Source: CAYSHJ01 sp964589725
Lineage (GTDB): Bacteria > Planctomycetota > Planctomycetia > Planctomycetales > Planctomycetaceae
Assembly (NCBI GenBank): GCA_964589725.1
Contig: CAZPUJ010000274.1
Location: forward strand, 1-7,655
DNA length: 7,655 bases
Direction: 5' to 3'
Of this stretch, positions 5,555 through 7,655 are shown in pieces. The position numbers and the translations under genes are program-made. The notes under the pieces are model-generated. The model ran no database searches. It worked only from the letters and a program-made list of their open reading frames with translations, and was not told the DNA's origin. Position 1 is the stretch's first letter, and each line of letters starts with the position of its first letter.

Positions 5555-6577
5555 ATGGCCGTTCCTTCTTCGGATGAACATGTGCTCGCCGCAAAGGATC
5601 CTTGCGACTTGTGCGGCGGCACGGACCGTGAACTCATCGCCACGTTGGACCGACTTGGCCAGCCGCTCGACACCGGCATCTGCCGTCGTTGCGGAATGCT
5701 CGCGCATTGGCATCGACCGACCGAGGATGAACTGCTCGCGTTCTACGCCAGCGAGTACCGGCAGTCGTATCACGGCGAGATCGCGCCGTCGCCGCGTCGC
5801 GTGCGTCGCGCGTGGGTCAACGGCGAGCGAATCTTCCGTCAGTTGAAACCATTCGTCGGCCCGAAGGACTCGGTTTTCGAGGTCGGTGCCGGCATCGGCT
5901 GTACGGTGAAGGCCTTCGAGCTTAACGGACATCGAGCCTCGGGCATCGACCCCGGCGAAGGTTTTCAGAAATTCTCGCATGAGCAGCTTCGAGCCAACGT
6001 CCACAACGCTAACCTGTTCGACTTACCGCCGCAGCCGAAGCACGACCTGATCCTGCTGGTCCACGTCATTGAACATTTCCGCTCGCCGCGCCGCGCGCTC
6101 GAGCACATCCATCGCCTGCTTCAACCGGGCGGGATGTTGTACGTCGAATGCCCGAATATCGCCGCTCCGTTTGCGACTCGGTCCAGGCTGTTCCACTTCG
6201 CCCACATCACGAACTTTACTCCCAGCAGCCTGACCATGCTGGCCGAGAGCTGCGGCTTTCGCGTGCTGCAATCGTTCAGCCGCGAGCATGATCCGAATAT
6301 CGAAGTCTTGCTGGAGCGAGCCGACTCGGCGCGGATTGACATCGACGAAAAGAACTACTCCCGGACACTGGCCAGCATCGAAGGTTACGACGCGCTGACG
6401 TATCACCTGCGGCCCAGCTACCTCATCAGCCGCATCGCCAAACTGACCGGCTACGCGGCCGAGTACCTCATCGGCCCTTGGTGGTTGAACGGATTCACGC
6501 GCCGCTGCCAAGCCGAAAAGCCGTTCGCGACGACGCCTGCCGTGCCGATCGAATCCGCTCGACGCCGCGCGGCCTGA
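5555..6577 (+). CDS. Class I SAM-dependent methyltransferase with N-terminal zinc ribbon
   Basis: This gene encodes 340 residues from the ATG at 5555 to TGA. The N-terminal module has four cysteines in two CxxC pairs (Cys17, Cys20, Cys43, Cys46), typical of a structural zinc site. The Rossmann methyltransferase core follows. Motif I is FEVGAGIGC (about 108-116), the acidic residue for the SAM ribose is Asp132 in GIDPG, and the post-core motif is HVIEHF (170-175). PGG and the strand LYVECPN come at about 191-201. A C-terminal extension of about 100 residues contains a Tyr/Arg-rich part and ends in a basic tail. The zinc ribbon plus Methyltransf_23-type core resembles C- or O-methyltransferases acting on nucleotide sugars or surface glycans, but the usual C-terminal domain of the NDP-sugar C-methyltransferases is not recognisable. 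The substrate is therefore open. No sugar-biosynthesis gene is adjacent, so the context does not help. Confidence 0.92.
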   Translation: MAVPSSDEHVLAAKDPCDLCGGTDRELIATLDRLGQPLDTGICRRCGMLAHWHRPTEDELLAFYASEYRQSYHGEIAPSPRRVRRAWVNGERIFRQLKPFVGPKDSVFEVGAGIGCTVKAFELNGHRASGIDPGEGFQKFSHEQLRANVHNANLFDLPPQPKHDLILLVHVIEHFRSPRRALEHIHRLLQPGGMLYVECPNIAAPFATRSRLFHFAHITNFTPSSLTMLAESCGFRVLQSFSREHDPNIEVLLERADSARIDIDEKNYSRTLASIEGYDALTYHLRPSYLISRIAKLTGYAAEYLIGPWWLNGFTRRCQAEKPFATTPAVPIESARRRAA

Positions 6578-6788
6578 ATGGAGACATCTCGCTTTGAGGT
6601 CGTGAACTTTTTTGTGACGGTCTCGGCCAACTCGGTCGAACGCATCGCCGACGTTACGCCGCCACACCTGCGAAATTCCGCGCCTCCGGTTATCTTGGCG
6701 AGGTGCGTTCCCATGAATCACAGCCTCGGAGCGTGACGGCGAGTTTGGGCAACGCTTTTTATCCTTCGCGCGGCCAGGAATGAGACAA
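6578..6788. other. Intergenic stretch with no recognisable gene
   Basis: These 211 bp follow the methyltransferase stop and precede the inverted repeat. Short frames exist on both strands but none has a credible start, ribosome binding site or protein-like composition. A T6 run at about 6607-6612 is not preceded by a stable hairpin, so no terminator is called here. Confidence 0.5.
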
Positions 6789-6858
6789 GCGAGCGGGGTG
6801 GCGTCAGCCCCCCGGTACTGCGGCGAATGCACCGGGGGGCTGACGCCACCCCGCTCGC
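6789..6858. repeat. Perfect 28-bp inverted repeat (REP/MITE-like palindrome)
   Basis: Arms at 6789-6816 and 6831-6858 are exact reverse complements over 28 bp, separated by a 14-bp loop. Each arm also folds on itself: GGG (6796-6798) and GGC (6800-6802) pair with GCC (6807-6809) and CCC (6811-6813) around the tetraloop GTCA, with one mismatch. This nested layout, two head-to-head small hairpins making one long hairpin, is that of paired REP (BIME-like) elements. No transposase and no clear target-site duplication are seen next to it. It may also act as a transcription terminator or mRNA-stabilising hairpin for the methyltransferase transcript. There is no T-tract on either side. Confidence 0.85.
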
Positions 6859-6864
6859 CAGAAT

Positions 6865-6893
6865 GTGTCACGGATGGCCGAGCGAGGTATATC
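6865..6893 (+). promoter_or_regulatory. Candidate promoter for the secreted FAH-family gene
   Basis: GTGTCA (6865-6870; four of six matches to TTGACA) and TATATC (6888-6893; four of six to TATAAT) are spaced by 17 bp, just after the inverted repeat. Transcription would start near 6900, which leaves only a short leader containing the GGAG Shine-Dalgarno (6904-6907) before the ATG at 6915. Both hexamers are imperfect. Confidence 0.35.
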
Positions 6894-6914
6894 ACTCTTG
6901 CACGGAGACTTCGG

Positions 6915-7655
6915 ATGAGATCACAACGATGTTGGTTCGCTTGTCTGACCCTTGGTTCGTTGCTGTTTGTTTCCATCACCGTGGCCGCGGATGCCAAAGT
7001 GGTGAAGTACGCTCGCTTCCAAGTGGAAGGGACCATCTTATATGGAGTCGTCGAAGGAGATCGCGTCACGCCGATTCAGGGCGATCTGTTCGGCAAGTGG
7101 CTGAAGACCGACAAGTCCTACGCATTGAAGGATGTCAAGCTGCTCGTGCCGACGCAGCCCTCGCAAGTGCTCGCGATGGCCGGCAACTACAAGAGCCATC
7201 TGAAAGAGGAAACCATCCCTCCCAAGTTTCAGATCGTGCAGCCGTTCTTCAAGTCACCAAGTTGTCTGCTGCCGCAAGGTGCCGACATCGTCATTCCACC
7301 CGGCACGAGCGAAGTGCATTTCGAGGCGGAATTGGTCCTCGTCATCGGCAAGACGGCGAAGAAAGTGCCGGAAGCGAAAGCGCTGGAGTACCTGTTTGGC
7401 GTGACGTGTGGCAACGATGTGAGTGCTCGCGATTGGCAGAAGGACGACGTGCAGTGGTGGCGAGCCAAAGGGAGTGACACGTTTGGGCCCTGCGGGCCGT
7501 TCCTCGTGTCGGGTATCAACTACGACGATCTCCGCGTGCAGATGCGAGTGAACGGCCAAACGCTTCAGGACCAACGCACCAAGGACTTCATTCACAATTG
7601 CGCCAAGCAAATCAGCGCCATCAGCCAGCACATCACGTTGCATCCCGGCGACCTG
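6915..7655 (+). CDS. Secreted fumarylacetoacetate hydrolase family protein (N-terminal 247 residues)
   Basis: This partial gene starts at the ATG at 6915, seven bases after a GGAG Shine-Dalgarno, and is open to the window end. Residues 1-25 form a Sec-type signal peptide (basic start, hydrophobic core LTLGSLLFVSITV, AA before DAK). The FAH-fold protein follows: a small N-terminal domain (about 27-80) with KYARF and GDLFG, then MAGNYKSH (88-95) and FFKSPSCLLP (111-120). The metal-binding part has FEAELVLVIG (Glu137, Glu139) and GNDVSARDWQ (Asp168). AKGSDTFGPCGP (184-195) comes next, and the frame ends at LHPGDL, just before the family's usual GTPxGVG motif. The family hydrolyses or decarboxylates beta-diketo and oxo acids with Mg or Mn. 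All catalytic landmarks visible so far are intact. FAH proteins are normally cytoplasmic, so export is the odd point; the substrate is unknown. Confidence 0.93.
   Translation, partial: MRSQRCWFACLTLGSLLFVSITVAADAKVVKYARFQVEGTILYGVVEGDRVTPIQGDLFGKWLKTDKSYALKDVKLLVPTQPSQVLAMAGNYKSHLKEETIPPKFQIVQPFFKSPSCLLPQGADIVIPPGTSEVHFEAELVLVIGKTAKKVPEAKALEYLFGVTCGNDVSARDWQKDDVQWWRAKGSDTFGPCGPFLVSGINYDDLRVQMRVNGQTLQDQRTKDFIHNCAKQISAISQHITLHPGDL

Noticed and set aside
6578..6615. Possible intrinsic terminator with a T6 run after the methyltransferase
   Set aside because: No stable GC stem directly precedes the T-run; the nearby complementary bases give only a few mismatched pairs.
6451..6714. Minus-strand frame of 87 codons starting in the intergenic stretch
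   Set aside because: It mostly overlaps the 3' end of the methyltransferase on the other strand and has no recognisable domain.
6023..7069. Minus-strand frame of 348 codons across the methyltransferase, the inverted repeat and the FAH gene
   Set aside because: It is antisense to two clear genes, runs through a palindromic repeat, and has Arg-rich shadow composition.

Overview
The window looks like chromosomal DNA of a planctomycete. The evidence is a Tat-exported DUF1501 protein, an ExbB/ExbD/ExbD cluster followed by large single-span and two-span membrane proteins, a secreted fumarylacetoacetase-fold protein, and spacers filled with seven-nucleotide-periodic or long palindromic repeats. No RNA gene, CRISPR array, transposase or phage gene was seen. 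The species cannot be named from the sequence.

Left half (1-3660, all minus strand): five tightly spaced genes read right to left. They are an ExbB/TolQ-type proton channel subunit (2770-3660), a first ExbD/TolR (2250-2711), a second ExbD/TolR (1643-2158), a two-span membrane protein of unknown function (556-1635), and the N-terminus of a membrane-anchored Gly-rich protein cut by the window edge (1-537). They look like one operon for a proton-motive-force-driven envelope machine. The last two genes are the best candidates for its client or force-transmitting parts. The two spacers flanking exbD1 each carry an array of 7-nt units.

Middle (3661-5435): a divergent intergenic region of about 300 bp separates the operon from a plus-strand gene for a Tat-signal DUF1501 protein (3963-5435).

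Right half (5436-7655, plus strand): a sigma70-like promoter candidate precedes a zinc-ribbon class I SAM methyltransferase (5555-6577). A 337-bp intergenic stretch follows, with a perfect 28-bp inverted repeat (6789-6858). Last comes the first 247 codons of a fumarylacetoacetate-hydrolase-family protein with an N-terminal signal peptide (6915 to the window end). These three plus-strand genes do not form an obvious pathway with one another.

Two start sites were moved from the longest frame because the extra N-terminus has no family support (3963) or is translated repeat DNA (2158). Two more were moved because a Shine-Dalgarno sequence points to an internal ATG (3660 and 5555).
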